A stretch of DNA of 27,281 nt from JBAVQS01 sp049694275 (GCA_049694275.1 JBAVQS010000186.1:1-27281); one strand, 5' to 3'. Counted from the first letter of the stretch, positions 14,281 to 22,521 are shown. Made by a program: numbers and translations. Notes: a model not told the origin generated them from the sequence alone.

Positions 14281-15630
14281 ATGACGACGGTCATGAATTA
14301 TCTGCGCCAAATATATACTTTTAATCGCAACGCCAAACTGTTCTTGCTCAGCACCCTGCTCAACGGTCTGGGGCTCTCCCTCTTTGTATTGCTGTATAAC
14401 CTTTATATCCTGAGCCTCGGTTTTCATGAAGATATGATCGGCACGCTAACGGCGATTGCCTCGATGGTGGCCGTCGTTGCCGCCGTCCCGGTTGGCTGGG
14501 TCGCAAGTCGTATGGGATACAAGTCAGCCCAGATTCTGGGGATTGTGGGATCGGCGATCTCGGTCATATTTCCCTTGATCTGGCCGACGGCGGAGGCGTT
14601 TATCCTGTGCGAACTCATCTGGGGTATCGCGTTTACCATGGTGGTGATCGTCGGCTCGCCGTTCATCACCGAGAGCTCAACAGAAGAGGAACGTCCGTAC
14701 CTATTCAGCCTCCAGTTTGTGCTGAGCATGCTGACGCTGTTCGTTGGCTGCCTGGTCGGCGGCCAACTGCCAAGCCTGTTTGGTAGCTGGGTGCAGACCA
14801 ACGGCGTGACGCCGTTGGCTTATCAGGGCGCATTATGGATAGGAACGGCGTTGCTGTTTGCCTCAGCCCTGCCCGTCCTTTTCATGGACACGCCACGGCG
14901 GCATGCAGTCCGTACCATCCGGCCGCGGTTCAAAGTGCGATCGCCCCAGAAGGTCATGCAGGTGTTGCTACCAGGGATCATCGGTGCGGTGGGCGGTGGC
15001 ATGTTCATTCCATTCGTGACGGTATTCTGGCGGGTCTTGCATCACCTGGACGATGGCGCCATTGGACAAATTATGGCGGTTTCGGGGTTGGGCATGACGA
15101 TAGTGGGAGTGGTTGCGCCGGCGCTGAGCAAGCGCTGGGGGCTTGTACGAGTCAATGTGGTCAGTGTGGCGCTGTCGGGGATCGCGTTGATGTTGTTCGG
15201 GTTCTCCCCCATGCTCATGGTCGCGCTCGTCGCCTATCTGGGGCGCGATGCGCTTGTCAACCTCTCGCGCCCGCTGTCCCAACAGTTCCAGATGGACCGC
15301 AGCCCTGCAGAAGAACGCGCCGCGGTTTCGTCGCTCTACACAATGGGTTTTAACGTCGCCTGGGGGATCGGTTCCTGGGTGAGCGGGCTGTGGCAGACGA
15401 ATGGACAGTTCGGATTGGTGTTCCTCGTCAGCACTGCGTTCTATCTGGTCTCGGCCTTGCTGTGGCAGTGGCTGTTTGGCCGTGATCCAGTCGTGGCCTT
15501 GCAAAAAACGGTTTCACCGGACGCAGTTGTCAATCGAGAGGCAGCCGGGGTGAGCCTGGCGGCAATCGAGCGCGAACAGGAAGAAGAACTCTTGGTCCTG
15601 CCGCTTTCGGCCGGATCTCCTGCCGAATAA
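14281..15630 (+). CDS. MFS transporter (first), attenuator-controlled
   Basis: A 449-residue major facilitator protein with about 12 hydrophobic segments. The N-terminal half contains the loop-2/3 signature around VPVGWVASRMGYKSAQ (motif A-like). The second half repeats it around ALSKRWGLVRVN and ends with a soluble tail (about 410-449) rich in Glu. Substrate is not predictable; drug or small-molecule efflux is the commonest role for this type of single-component transporter. The start has a perfect SD (AAAGGAGGTGA, 14267-14277). Because two terminators end 17 bp upstream, its expression must depend on readthrough from the promoter at 14015, which points to inducible expression. The GNAT gene follows after 20 bp, a pairing often seen in resistance loci. 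Confidence 0.9.
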   Translation: MTTVMNYLRQIYTFNRNAKLFLLSTLLNGLGLSLFVLLYNLYILSLGFHEDMIGTLTAIASMVAVVAAVPVGWVASRMGYKSAQILGIVGSAISVIFPLIWPTAEAFILCELIWGIAFTMVVIVGSPFITESSTEEERPYLFSLQFVLSMLTLFVGCLVGGQLPSLFGSWVQTNGVTPLAYQGALWIGTALLFASALPVLFMDTPRRHAVRTIRPRFKVRSPQKVMQVLLPGIIGAVGGGMFIPFVTVFWRVLHHLDDGAIGQIMAVSGLGMTIVGVVAPALSKRWGLVRVNVVSVALSGIALMLFGFSPMLMVALVAYLGRDALVNLSRPLSQQFQMDRSPAEERAAVSSLYTMGFNVAWGIGSWVSGLWQTNGQFGLVFLVSTAFYLVSALLWQWLFGRDPVVALQKTVSPDAVVNREAAGVSLAAIEREQEEELLVLPLSAGSPAE

Positions 15631-15650
15631 ATGGAAATAAGAGGAGAAAA

Positions 15651-16661
15651 ATGGAATTCCAGATTAGGCTCTATACCCAACGGGATGATGAGTTGCTTGT
15701 GGGGTTGTTGAATGAAGCGGATGCGGTTGACCGAATGGAACAGGGGACGTCGTTGCCTGAGCTACGCGAGCTTCTCGCGATGCCGGAACTGGACCCTGAG
15801 CAGAATGTGTTCGTCGCCGAGGCAGAAAATGGACGGATGGCGGCAATGGGCCGGGTACGCCTACACCTGGATGAGGGAAATCATGGGTTCCGTTCCTGGT
15901 TCGAGGTCCATCCTCTGTACCGGGGGCAAGGGCTCGAAGACCAGATGCTGGCGCGCTTGCAGCAGCGAGCAAAGGAACGGTTGAGCCAGGTAAAAACCGC
16001 GCGCGTCTATTTCGCGTGTGAGGGCCACATGGCTTACGAGGACAAGCTGCAAGCCATGGAACGTGCGGGCATGCGCGAACTTCGCCGCTTTTGGGTCATG
16101 GTCCGTCCCAAACTCGAAACCCTTCCTGCGCCGCAGTTTCCCGACAACCTGATCGTCCGAACCCTCCACCTGGGTGAGGATGACGCCGAGGCGCTCGATG
16201 CAATGAACGACTCGTTCAGCGAACATTTTGGGCATACCGAGGAAACGCTCGAGTCATTCCAATACTATCTGCACTCGATCCTCTACCACCCTGAACTCAC
16301 GGTGCTGGCAATTGATCCTGCGCACAATCGTATCGCGGGGTTCTGCCACATTACCATCAACGCGGGCGAATGCGAACGGATTGGCCGCAAGCGCGGGTGG
16401 ATCGATATACTCGGCGTCCGCAAGCAATACCGCCGGCAGGGGTTGGGCGAGGCGCTGATTCTTCAGGGGATGCACAACCTGCGCCGGGCAGAGATGGTCG
16501 AAGCGGCGCTGGGCTGTGATTCAGAGAATACAACGAACGCCACCGCGCTGTACTTTCGGACCGGATTCCAGGTGAAAAAGACAGTCATCGTCTTTAGCAA
16601 GTGGCTGCGCGAGCCGGCTTCCGAAACTAAACCGGAACCCGTCCTAGAGATCAAGGATTAA
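15651..16661 (+). CDS. Tandem GNAT-domain N-acetyltransferase
   Basis: A 336-residue protein with two GNAT folds, like mycothiol synthase in layout. The N-terminal half (about 1-150) has a partly eroded acetyl-CoA loop (EVHPLYRGQGLEDQML). The C-terminal half (about 165-320) has the intact motif A, IDILGVRKQYRRQGLGEALI, followed by CDSENTTNATALYFRTGFQ, typical of motif B. So the second domain is likely the active enzyme that transfers an acetyl group to an amine of a small molecule or protein. GAGGAG (15641-15646) lies 4 nt before the ATG. It sits 20 bp after the MFS gene and is co-transcribed with it. Without the rest of the mycothiol pathway, MshD is not claimed; antibiotic or polyamine acetylation would fit equally. 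Confidence 0.88.
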   Translation: MEFQIRLYTQRDDELLVGLLNEADAVDRMEQGTSLPELRELLAMPELDPEQNVFVAEAENGRMAAMGRVRLHLDEGNHGFRSWFEVHPLYRGQGLEDQMLARLQQRAKERLSQVKTARVYFACEGHMAYEDKLQAMERAGMRELRRFWVMVRPKLETLPAPQFPDNLIVRTLHLGEDDAEALDAMNDSFSEHFGHTEETLESFQYYLHSILYHPELTVLAIDPAHNRIAGFCHITINAGECERIGRKRGWIDILGVRKQYRRQGLGEALILQGMHNLRRAEMVEAALGCDSENTTNATALYFRTGFQVKKTVIVFSKWLREPASETKPEPVLEIKD

Positions 16662-16673
16662 AATGTTAGAAGC

Positions 16674-16712
16674 GTTACCCCGTTAGGGGAAAGACTCCTT
16701 TAACGGGGTAAC
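16674..16712 (+). terminator. Perfect 12-bp stem-loop after the GNAT gene (no U-tract)
   Basis: GTTACCCCGTTA (16674-16685) is the exact complement of TAACGGGGTAAC (16701-16712). The 15-nt loop can extend the stem through G-U pairs (GGGGA with TCCTT). No T-run follows. It resembles the hairpin after copA at 1067-1103 in shape, with a C4/G4 core. It probably protects or ends the MFS-GNAT transcript. Confidence 0.55.
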
Positions 16713-16745
16713 TCGCAACCTGTAACCTGTGACCTGAGATTTGAA
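16711..16745 (+). repeat. Second ACCTGNN heptamer array
   Basis: Five consecutive 7-bp units, ACTCGCA, ACCTGTA, ACCTGTG, ACCTGAG and ATTTGAA, lie between the hairpin at 16674 and the next MFS gene. They share unit length and consensus with the array before nuoL. Confidence 0.75.
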
Positions 16746-16758
16746 TGAGGCCTGCATT

Positions 16759-17958
16759 ATGTTTGCATCCTATCGCCGGCTGAGCCGGAACACCTTTATC
16801 CTTGCCGGCTCCATCGGGTCCGTCCTGCTGGCATTTTTTGCGTGGAACTCGCTCTTGCCGCTGTATATGCGGGAGCTCGGCGCAAATGATGTCGAGATCG
16901 GTATAGCGTTTTCCCTGTTCATCCTGGTGCACACCGTACCCGCCGTGGCGGGCGGGATACTGGCCGACCGGGTGGGACGCAAGTGGCTGATCCTGGGACC
17001 CGGTTTTATCTTGACTCCGCTCTATATCCTCGCGGGGCTAACCACCGATTGGCGGGTCCTGACCCTTATTCTGATTGGGACGAATGCCGCAGGTGCAGTC
17101 CAGTGGCCAGCCATGCAGGCCATGATCTCGGAATCGGATGAAGAGACGCGCGCAACCGCCTTTTCACTCATCGAGATCTTTGTGCTGTCCGCCTCCGTGG
17201 CAGGGCCGCTGCTCGGCGCCGCGCTCCTCCCTTGGGTCGGCGTCGGGGGATTGATCATGCTTCATGGTTTCATTATGGCGCTGGCAACCGGTGTGCGCTG
17301 GCGGGAGCTGAAAGAGACACATGTCGTCGAGGCTCACGAGGCGCCAGTCTGGAAAGACCGCGGCACAGCCATCACACGCCCGATCCTCTGGATTATTGTT
17401 GCATACACGCTTGCCAGCCTGGCTCTGGGACTCTCCGCCGGCGGACCGTTTATGGCGATCATGAGTCACGATGTCTGGGGCCTGACCGAGCAGCAGATTC
17501 AGCAGGTGATGGCTGTCTCCTCGCTCGCCGCGTTTGGCGGTATCTGGTTGGGGAGCCGCGCTGACCGCTGGGGCGCGCGGCGGATGTGGTTCATTGCGGC
17601 TGCCGGTTTTGCAATCACGCTCGTCGGATGGGGCTTGTCGCCGAATGCGTGGATCGGCGTGTGGTTCGTTGCGTTCAATAATCTGTTTTTCGAGGCGGTG
17701 TTTATCATCTCTGAGACGGTTCTGGCTCACTATACCACGCGCACGACCCGGAGCTTTATCTTTGGCTTGATGGGCACGGTGGGCGGTGTCGCCGAAGCCG
17801 TCGGGCCGACGATTGGCACCGGTCTCATCAATCTGTGGCGGCTCCCCGCTACCTTTCTGGCAGGAGCGGCGGTGGGGACGGCCAGCCTTGTGGCCCTGGC
17901 GCCGATCAAAGAGCCAACCCGAGAGGCCGCGGTCACTGCAGGACAGGTTGCCGACTAG
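16759..17958 (+). CDS. MFS transporter (second)
   Basis: A 399-residue, 12-helix major facilitator protein. Motif A is clear in the loop between helices 2 and 3 (GGILADRVGRKW, about residues 60-71), and the equivalent in the second half is GSRADRWGARRMW. Helix 5 carries SVAGPLLGAALLPW, a motif-C-like pattern of drug/H+ antiporters. Substrate is unknown. An upstream in-frame TTG at 16741 exists, but GAGG at 16747-16750 at 8-nt spacing supports the ATG at 16759. It is not a close copy of the first MFS protein. It is separated from the GNAT gene by a hairpin and heptamer repeats, so it may be a separate unit, though no clear promoter is visible. Confidence 0.9.
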   Translation: MFASYRRLSRNTFILAGSIGSVLLAFFAWNSLLPLYMRELGANDVEIGIAFSLFILVHTVPAVAGGILADRVGRKWLILGPGFILTPLYILAGLTTDWRVLTLILIGTNAAGAVQWPAMQAMISESDEETRATAFSLIEIFVLSASVAGPLLGAALLPWVGVGGLIMLHGFIMALATGVRWRELKETHVVEAHEAPVWKDRGTAITRPILWIIVAYTLASLALGLSAGGPFMAIMSHDVWGLTEQQIQQVMAVSSLAAFGGIWLGSRADRWGARRMWFIAAAGFAITLVGWGLSPNAWIGVWFVAFNNLFFEAVFIISETVLAHYTTRTTRSFIFGLMGTVGGVAEAVGPTIGTGLINLWRLPATFLAGAAVGTASLVALAPIKEPTREAAVTAGQVAD

Positions 17959-17969
17959 CGGTTCTCATT

Positions 17970-17998
17970 TTGACACTCATCTAGCTTTATGTTATCCT
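17970..17998 (+). promoter_or_regulatory. Promoter of the dlt operon
   Basis: TTGACA (17970-17975), 17 bp, TATCCT (17993-17998, four of six). It leaves an 80-nt leader before dltC. Spacing and -35 are ideal, the -10 moderate. Confidence 0.7.
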
Positions 17999-18080
17999 AC
18001 GCCGGCTCCGCGTATCCGTGCCCGATTTTCCCGGATTTACCTCGAAAGGTTCACGGACCTCAAAGGAATAGCAAAGGTAG

Positions 18081-18323
18081 ATGAGTATATCTGACAAGGT
18101 CCTCGACGTCCTGGCCGATGTGGCCCAAACTCCCGAAGTGCGGCAAAACCCTGACCTGCGCTTGTACGATCTTGATATCCTCGACTCGCTCAAGACGGTT
18201 GAGTTGATTGTGGCATTCTCGGACAAGCTCGGCGTCGAGATCTCTCCCGCCGAGTTGGAGCGTGAACAGTGGGCCACACCTCGCAAAATTGTGGAGTTTA
18301 TCCAGACCAAACAGGCATCCTAG
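18081..18323 (+). CDS. dltC: D-alanyl carrier protein
   Basis: An 80-residue acyl-carrier-like protein. The phosphopantetheine attachment Ser36 sits in LDILDSLKTVELIV, the same residue number as in characterised Firmicutes DltC proteins. The rest (NPDLRLYD, WATPRKIVEFI) matches DltC better than fatty-acid ACP. DltA charges it with D-alanine and the membrane proteins DltB/DltD pass the residue to an acceptor outside the cell. AAAGG lies just before the ATG. It is the first gene of the operon here, whereas in Firmicutes dltC is usually fourth. A 94-bp inverted element separates it from dltD. Confidence 0.92.
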   Translation: MSISDKVLDVLADVAQTPEVRQNPDLRLYDLDILDSLKTVELIVAFSDKLGVEISPAELEREQWATPRKIVEFIQTKQAS

Positions 18324-18417
18324 TAGTGCACCAAAATGAGTCTGCGGGGTCCAGATACGGGTTTTCCAAATGGCGAATCCATATTCTGACCCGCAACTTC
18401 ATCATGTTGGTGCACTA
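18324..18417. repeat. 94-bp inverted-repeat element between dltC and dltD
   Basis: TAGTGCACCAA (18324-18334) and TTGGTGCACTA (18407-18417) are perfect 11-bp terminal inverted repeats. Inside, TGCGGGGTC (18343-18351) and GACCCGCA (18388-18395) pair with one bulge. The whole can fold as one long hairpin. Both ends begin and end with TA, as expected for a small non-autonomous element inserting at TA, but it may equally be an intra-operon regulatory or mRNA-processing hairpin. The 106-bp gap holds no gene. Confidence 0.65.
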
Positions 18418-18431
18418 GCCTTTGTGCTAAA

Positions 18432-19646
18432 GTGAAGATAAGTCATCTCATTGCCGCGACAGTAGCCGTCGGCATATGCCTGTTCGCCTTGTTGGGCGCC
18501 CAGGCATACGCCGAGCAATTGGAAAACCAGTATGTGCCTGCCCTAGCTCCGTGGATTTTCCCACAGCGCAACCAGGGGAGCGCCCTCCAGCGCGCCGCTT
18601 TTCGCCGGCCGGACCTATTGCCCATCTATGGCAGCTCTGAATTGAACAATGAGGATACCTATGACGCCAATCACATTTTCAATAGCTATCCAACCGGCTT
18701 TGCCCCTTTTCCAGTAGGGATGGCGGACACCGAGCCGCTCATCATGGTGCAAAAGCTAGCTGCGCTGGGCCCCGATGTGCGCGGCAAAAAGGTGGTTATC
18801 TCCCTCTCCCCCTCTTTTTACCACGAGGGGCAGTATCATGTAGAAACTTATAACGGAAACTTTTCCCCCTTGCATGCGAATGCGCTGGCTTTTAGCACGG
18901 AATTATCCTGGGGCACGCGGCAGGGGATTGCACAACGGATGCTCGACTATCCTGAGCTGCTGGAGCAAGACCCGCTCTTGAAATTCGCGCTCCAGCGGAT
19001 TACGGGGGGCTCTTTCCTCGACCAGGCACTCTATGATGCAGCCCTGCCGCTGGGCAAGCTGCACCTTTTTGTGCTCGGGCTACAAGATCATTGGGAAACG
19101 ATCAATCTGATTTGGAAGACCCCGAATCTCCAGACAGAGATTGCGCACACACCCGCGACGATCAACTGGCCTGCGCTCGCGACACGCGCCGAGAACGCCT
19201 ACAAGCCACACACCAGCAACAACCCGTTTGGCATGGAGAATTCGCAGTACACTTACTACCGACAGATGATTGACAAGGGGCATAATTCGAGCTCCGACGA
19301 AAAGTTTCTCAACATCGTGCAGAATTCCAAAGGGTGGACAGACCTGGCGCTTCTCCTCGACGGGCTGAATGACCTGGGCGCCGAGCCATTGGTCATTCTC
19401 TTGCCCCTGCATGGCGGCTGGTTTGATTGGCAAGGTATTTCTTATTCGGCGCGAGCCGTCTTGTATAATCGCGTCCGCGCGATTGCGAACGCGCACAATG
19501 TCAAGGTCGTTGTGATGGACGATCATGACAGCGACAAGTATTTTCTGATCGATCCGGGCGCCCATATGAGCTCCAAAGGGTGGGTCTATTATGACCAGGT
19601 CTTGGACGCCTTTTACAACGGCAAGCTGAACCAATCCGGCAAATGA
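18432..19646 (+). CDS. dltD: D-alanyl transfer protein DltD, first paralogue
   Basis: A 404-residue DltD. An N-terminal signal-anchor helix (about 5-26) is followed by an extracytoplasmic SGNH-hydrolase-like domain. LLPIYGSSEL (63-71) carries the nucleophile Ser, and FLIDPGAHMSSKGW (371-384) carries the Asp374/His378 pair. In characterised systems DltD works with the DltB channel to move D-Ala from the carrier to teichoic acid. It starts with GTG; no strong SD is visible. The stop overlaps the start of the second dltD by 4 bp. Acceptor polymer is unknown: if this is a chloroflexote, ordinary wall teichoic acid is not a given. Confidence 0.9.
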   Translation: MKISHLIAATVAVGICLFALLGAQAYAEQLENQYVPALAPWIFPQRNQGSALQRAAFRRPDLLPIYGSSELNNEDTYDANHIFNSYPTGFAPFPVGMADTEPLIMVQKLAALGPDVRGKKVVISLSPSFYHEGQYHVETYNGNFSPLHANALAFSTELSWGTRQGIAQRMLDYPELLEQDPLLKFALQRITGGSFLDQALYDAALPLGKLHLFVLGLQDHWETINLIWKTPNLQTEIAHTPATINWPALATRAENAYKPHTSNNPFGMENSQYTYYRQMIDKGHNSSSDEKFLNIVQNSKGWTDLALLLDGLNDLGAEPLVILLPLHGGWFDWQGISYSARAVLYNRVRAIANAHNVKVVVMDDHDSDKYFLIDPGAHMSSKGWVYYDQVLDAFYNGKLNQSGK

Positions 19647-20851
19647 AACACATTCACCTTATCGCCGGATTGATTGCGTTGTTGGCGCTGGCCATGGGGC
19701 TTGTCCTCGCAGACGGGAATGCAAAATCAGTAGAAAGTCGATCTATTCACGCCCTTGCGCCCCGGGATTTTATACAAAAGCACATGGGAAGCGCTTTGCA
19801 GCGAGAAGCCTTTCGCGCGGTTGACCTCTTGCCGCTCTACGGCAGCTCTGAGCTGGCGATTCATGATCCTTATCATGCGAACACGCTCTTTCACAACTAT
19901 CCCACCGGATTTACCGTCTTTACTGTCGGGATGGACGCAACCGAGCCGCTGAACATGCTGCAGAAATTAGCGGGCGCGGGAAGCGACCTGCGCGGCAAGC
20001 GGGTTGCCATCTCGCTCTCGCCCCAGTTTTTGCTTGCGCCAGCAGAGAACGAGGCGGATTACCGGCACAATTTCTCTCTACTCCAGGCCTATGAATTGAT
20101 ATTTAGCGCCGACCTGCCATGGAATCTCAAACAGGCTGTGGCACAGCGGATGCTGGACTATCCAAAGACTTTGGGGAATCAGCAGGTCCTTTCGTGGGCG
20201 CTCGAGCTCTGTGCAAATGGTTCGCTCACGAGCGAGGCATTGTATAATTTCTTGTGGCCGGTCGGCAAACTACAAATGCTGACCCTCCAGCTTCAGGATG
20301 ATTGGGAAACCATCCTCTTTATTCAAGACGAGCAAAACTTGCGAGAGCCCGTTCGCAGCCCCAGCGTTCTGGATTGGCCGGCGCTCCAGGCGCGGGCAGA
20401 ACAGGAATACCGTACCATGGCGAATAATAATCCATTCGGGATTGAAAACGACCGCTGGCCGGCGCTCCAGGAGCATGTATTAGCAGCCAAAGGAACCATG
20501 GACGATCAGCAGTTCCTGCACGCGCTCGAAACTTCAACCGGATGGCGCGATCTGGATCTGATGCTGCAAACGCTCAAGGAACTCGGCGCGCGCCCACTCA
20601 TCCTCTGTATGCCGCTGGATGGCGCCTATTATGATTGGCGGGGCGTCTCCCCAGCGGTCCGTCCTGCGTTCTATGCCAAGCTTGAGACGGTAGTCGGGAC
20701 CTATGGGTATCCGCTAGTCGATTTTGCTGGCCATGATCAAGATCTCTATTTCTTGATGAGCCCCGAGTCGCACCTTTCCTCCAAAGGCTGGACGTTTTAC
20801 GACGAGGCGCTCAACGCGTTTTATCACGGCCAATTGGATTCCACACAATAG
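19643..20851 (+). CDS. dltD: D-alanyl transfer protein DltD, second paralogue
   Basis: A 402-residue protein collinear with the first DltD along its whole length: the same signal anchor, LLPLYGSSEL (63-71), NNPFGIEN, GWRDLDLMLQTLKELGARPLI and HLSSKGWTFYDEALNAFYHG. It clearly arose by tandem duplication followed by divergence. The active-site block differs: where the first copy has Asp-Pro-Gly-Ala-His, this one has Ser373-Pro-Glu-Ser-His377, so the putative triad Asp is replaced. It may have changed activity, use Glu375 instead, or act as a structural partner. It is translationally coupled to the first copy (ATGA) and followed after 9 bp by dltX. Confidence 0.88.
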   Translation: MKHIHLIAGLIALLALAMGLVLADGNAKSVESRSIHALAPRDFIQKHMGSALQREAFRAVDLLPLYGSSELAIHDPYHANTLFHNYPTGFTVFTVGMDATEPLNMLQKLAGAGSDLRGKRVAISLSPQFLLAPAENEADYRHNFSLLQAYELIFSADLPWNLKQAVAQRMLDYPKTLGNQQVLSWALELCANGSLTSEALYNFLWPVGKLQMLTLQLQDDWETILFIQDEQNLREPVRSPSVLDWPALQARAEQEYRTMANNNPFGIENDRWPALQEHVLAAKGTMDDQQFLHALETSTGWRDLDLMLQTLKELGARPLILCMPLDGAYYDWRGVSPAVRPAFYAKLETVVGTYGYPLVDFAGHDQDLYFLMSPESHLSSKGWTFYDEALNAFYHGQLDSTQ

Positions 20852-20860
20852 CGAGGGCCT

Positions 20861-21037
20861 ATGAACGAGCCGGTAACAAGCAAAGGACCTTTTACATTCG
20901 TGCGCCGGATAGGAGCCAATCCGGTCGTTCGCATCATTCTCCTTACCCTGTATTACCTGATTATTATTCTGGGATTGATTCTCCTTTACGGACGGGGTGA
21001 TTTCTCGACCCCTGCATTTATCTACGTCGCGTTCTAG
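20861..21037 (+). CDS. dltX: DltX, small membrane protein of the D-alanylation machinery
   Basis: A 58-residue protein with a short cytoplasmic N-terminus, one membrane helix (TLYYLIIILGLILLYG, about 29-44) and the C-terminal FIYVAF. This is the family hallmark: DltX proteins end in an FIY-type motif, and the C-terminus has been reported as the site that relays D-Ala. GAGGG just upstream of the ATG is the ribosome-binding site. In Firmicutes dltX immediately precedes dltA, and that local order (dltX-dltA-dltB) is kept here, which strengthens the call. Confidence 0.88.
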   Translation: MNEPVTSKGPFTFVRRIGANPVVRIILLTLYYLIIILGLILLYGRGDFSTPAFIYVAF

Positions 21038-21057
21038 CACGAGGACACGAAATAGCA

Positions 21058-22521
21058 ATGAACCTGCTGGCAAGTATCGATCAATGGGGACAACGCGCCC
21101 CGGAACGCCCGGCACATGTGAGTGGTGGTCGCACATTGACCTATAGCGATTTGATTCGACAGAGTGATTGCCTGGCGGCACAGATCGCCTCTCGGTTTCC
21201 CGGCGATAAATCGCCGATTGCCGTGATCGGACATAAAGAACCCGAGATGCTCGTCGCCTTTCTTGGGGTCGTCAAAGCCGGTCATCCCTATGTCCCTATC
21301 GACACCTCGATTCCGGCCCAACGCGCCGAACGCATCGTGCAAACCGCCAAGGCGCGTCTCATCCTGACCCCGGCGGACGTCGCCGCCTGGGCACAACAAC
21401 CCATGCCCACAGTAACTCCTGCGCCGGTTGCCTGGAATGATCCCTACTATATCATTTTCACATCGGGCAGCACCGGTGAGCCAAAAGGGGTTGTCATTAC
21501 GCTTGAATGTCTCACTGGATTCGTCGAATGGATGCTGGCGGAACAAAAATTAATCGAGCGGCAAGAGGTATTCCTGAATCAAGCCCCCTTCTCTTTCGAT
21601 CTATCGGTCATGGACCTTTACCTGAGCCTGGCAACGGGCGGCACTCTCTACAGCATTACCGCCGAACAGATTGCCAACCCCAAACAGTTATACCAGGCAT
21701 TTGGAAGCTCGGGCATCACCGCCTGGGTCTCGACCCCCTCGTTTGCCCAGATGTGTCTCATCGAAAAGACATTCAATGAAGCGATGTTGCCGGGATTGCG
21801 ACGCTTGCTGTTTTGCGGCGAGACACTTGCGCCTGAGGTAGCCGCCCAATTGCTGGAGCGTTTTCCGCAGGCTCGCGTGTGGAATACCTATGGGCCAACC
21901 GAGGCGACCTGTTGCACAACCTCCATCGACGTGGATCGCGGAATATTGGCACGCTGTTCGCCGCTCCCGGTCGGCTATGTCAAGCCATCGACGCGCATCC
22001 TGATTATGGATGAGGCCGGACAACCGGTCGCAGCGGGAGAGCATGGCGAGATTGTGATCGCAGGCCCCAACGTGAGCCCCGGTTATCTGGGCCGGCCGGA
22101 CCAGAACGCACGTTCCTTTTTCCTGGTAGACGGGCAGCGCGCCTATCGGACCGGGGACCGTGGCTATTTTGACAATGACATGCTCTTTTTCGAAGGTCGC
22201 ATGGATAACCAGATCAAGCTGCATGGCTACCGAATCGAACTGGGCGACATCGAAGCGAATCTTCAAGCGTTGCCAGGCATCCGGGATGCAGTCGTCATTC
22301 CAGTGCTCAAGCAAGGCAAGGCCGATTCACTCGCCGCATTCATCATCCTGACCGAGCCGCATCCCATCTCCGATTTCGAGTTGGGGCTGCATCTGAAACA
22401 GTTACTGGGTGTGCGCGTCCCGCCCTACATGGTCCCGCGCAAATTTTATCGATTGGAGCAATTTCCGATGACGCCGAATGGTAAGGCCGACCGTCGGAAA
22501 CTGGCCGAGTCAATCCAATGA
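21058..22521 (+). CDS. dltA: D-alanine--D-alanyl carrier protein ligase
   Basis: A 487-residue adenylate-forming enzyme that activates D-alanine with ATP and loads it on the DltC phosphopantetheine arm in the cytosol. Core motifs: YIIFTSGSTGEPKG (P-loop, about 131-144), NTYGPTEAT, YRTGDRGYFDNDMLFFEGR, and the hinge GYRIELGDIEANL. The C-terminal Lys476 in NGKADRRKL contacts the adenylate. The length is slightly short of, but normal for, DltA (about 500). GAGGA lies 12 nt before the ATG. The stop overlaps the dltB start by 4 bp (ATGA). Confidence 0.95.
   Translation: MNLLASIDQWGQRAPERPAHVSGGRTLTYSDLIRQSDCLAAQIASRFPGDKSPIAVIGHKEPEMLVAFLGVVKAGHPYVPIDTSIPAQRAERIVQTAKARLILTPADVAAWAQQPMPTVTPAPVAWNDPYYIIFTSGSTGEPKGVVITLECLTGFVEWMLAEQKLIERQEVFLNQAPFSFDLSVMDLYLSLATGGTLYSITAEQIANPKQLYQAFGSSGITAWVSTPSFAQMCLIEKTFNEAMLPGLRRLLFCGETLAPEVAAQLLERFPQARVWNTYGPTEATCCTTSIDVDRGILARCSPLPVGYVKPSTRILIMDEAGQPVAAGEHGEIVIAGPNVSPGYLGRPDQNARSFFLVDGQRAYRTGDRGYFDNDMLFFEGRMDNQIKLHGYRIELGDIEANLQALPGIRDAVVIPVLKQGKADSLAAFIILTEPHPISDFELGLHLKQLLGVRVPPYMVPRKFYRLEQFPMTPNGKADRRKLAESIQ

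Noticed and set aside
14281..15630. Macrolide-type (Mef/Msr) resistance for the attenuated MFS gene
   Set aside because: The leader architecture resembles antibiotic-inducible genes, but the protein itself shows no signature that fixes a drug, so no resistance class is claimed.
15651..16661. Mycothiol synthase (mshD) assignment
   Set aside because: The two-GNAT layout is similar, but the first domain is eroded and no other mycothiol genes are nearby. Generic GNAT is safer.
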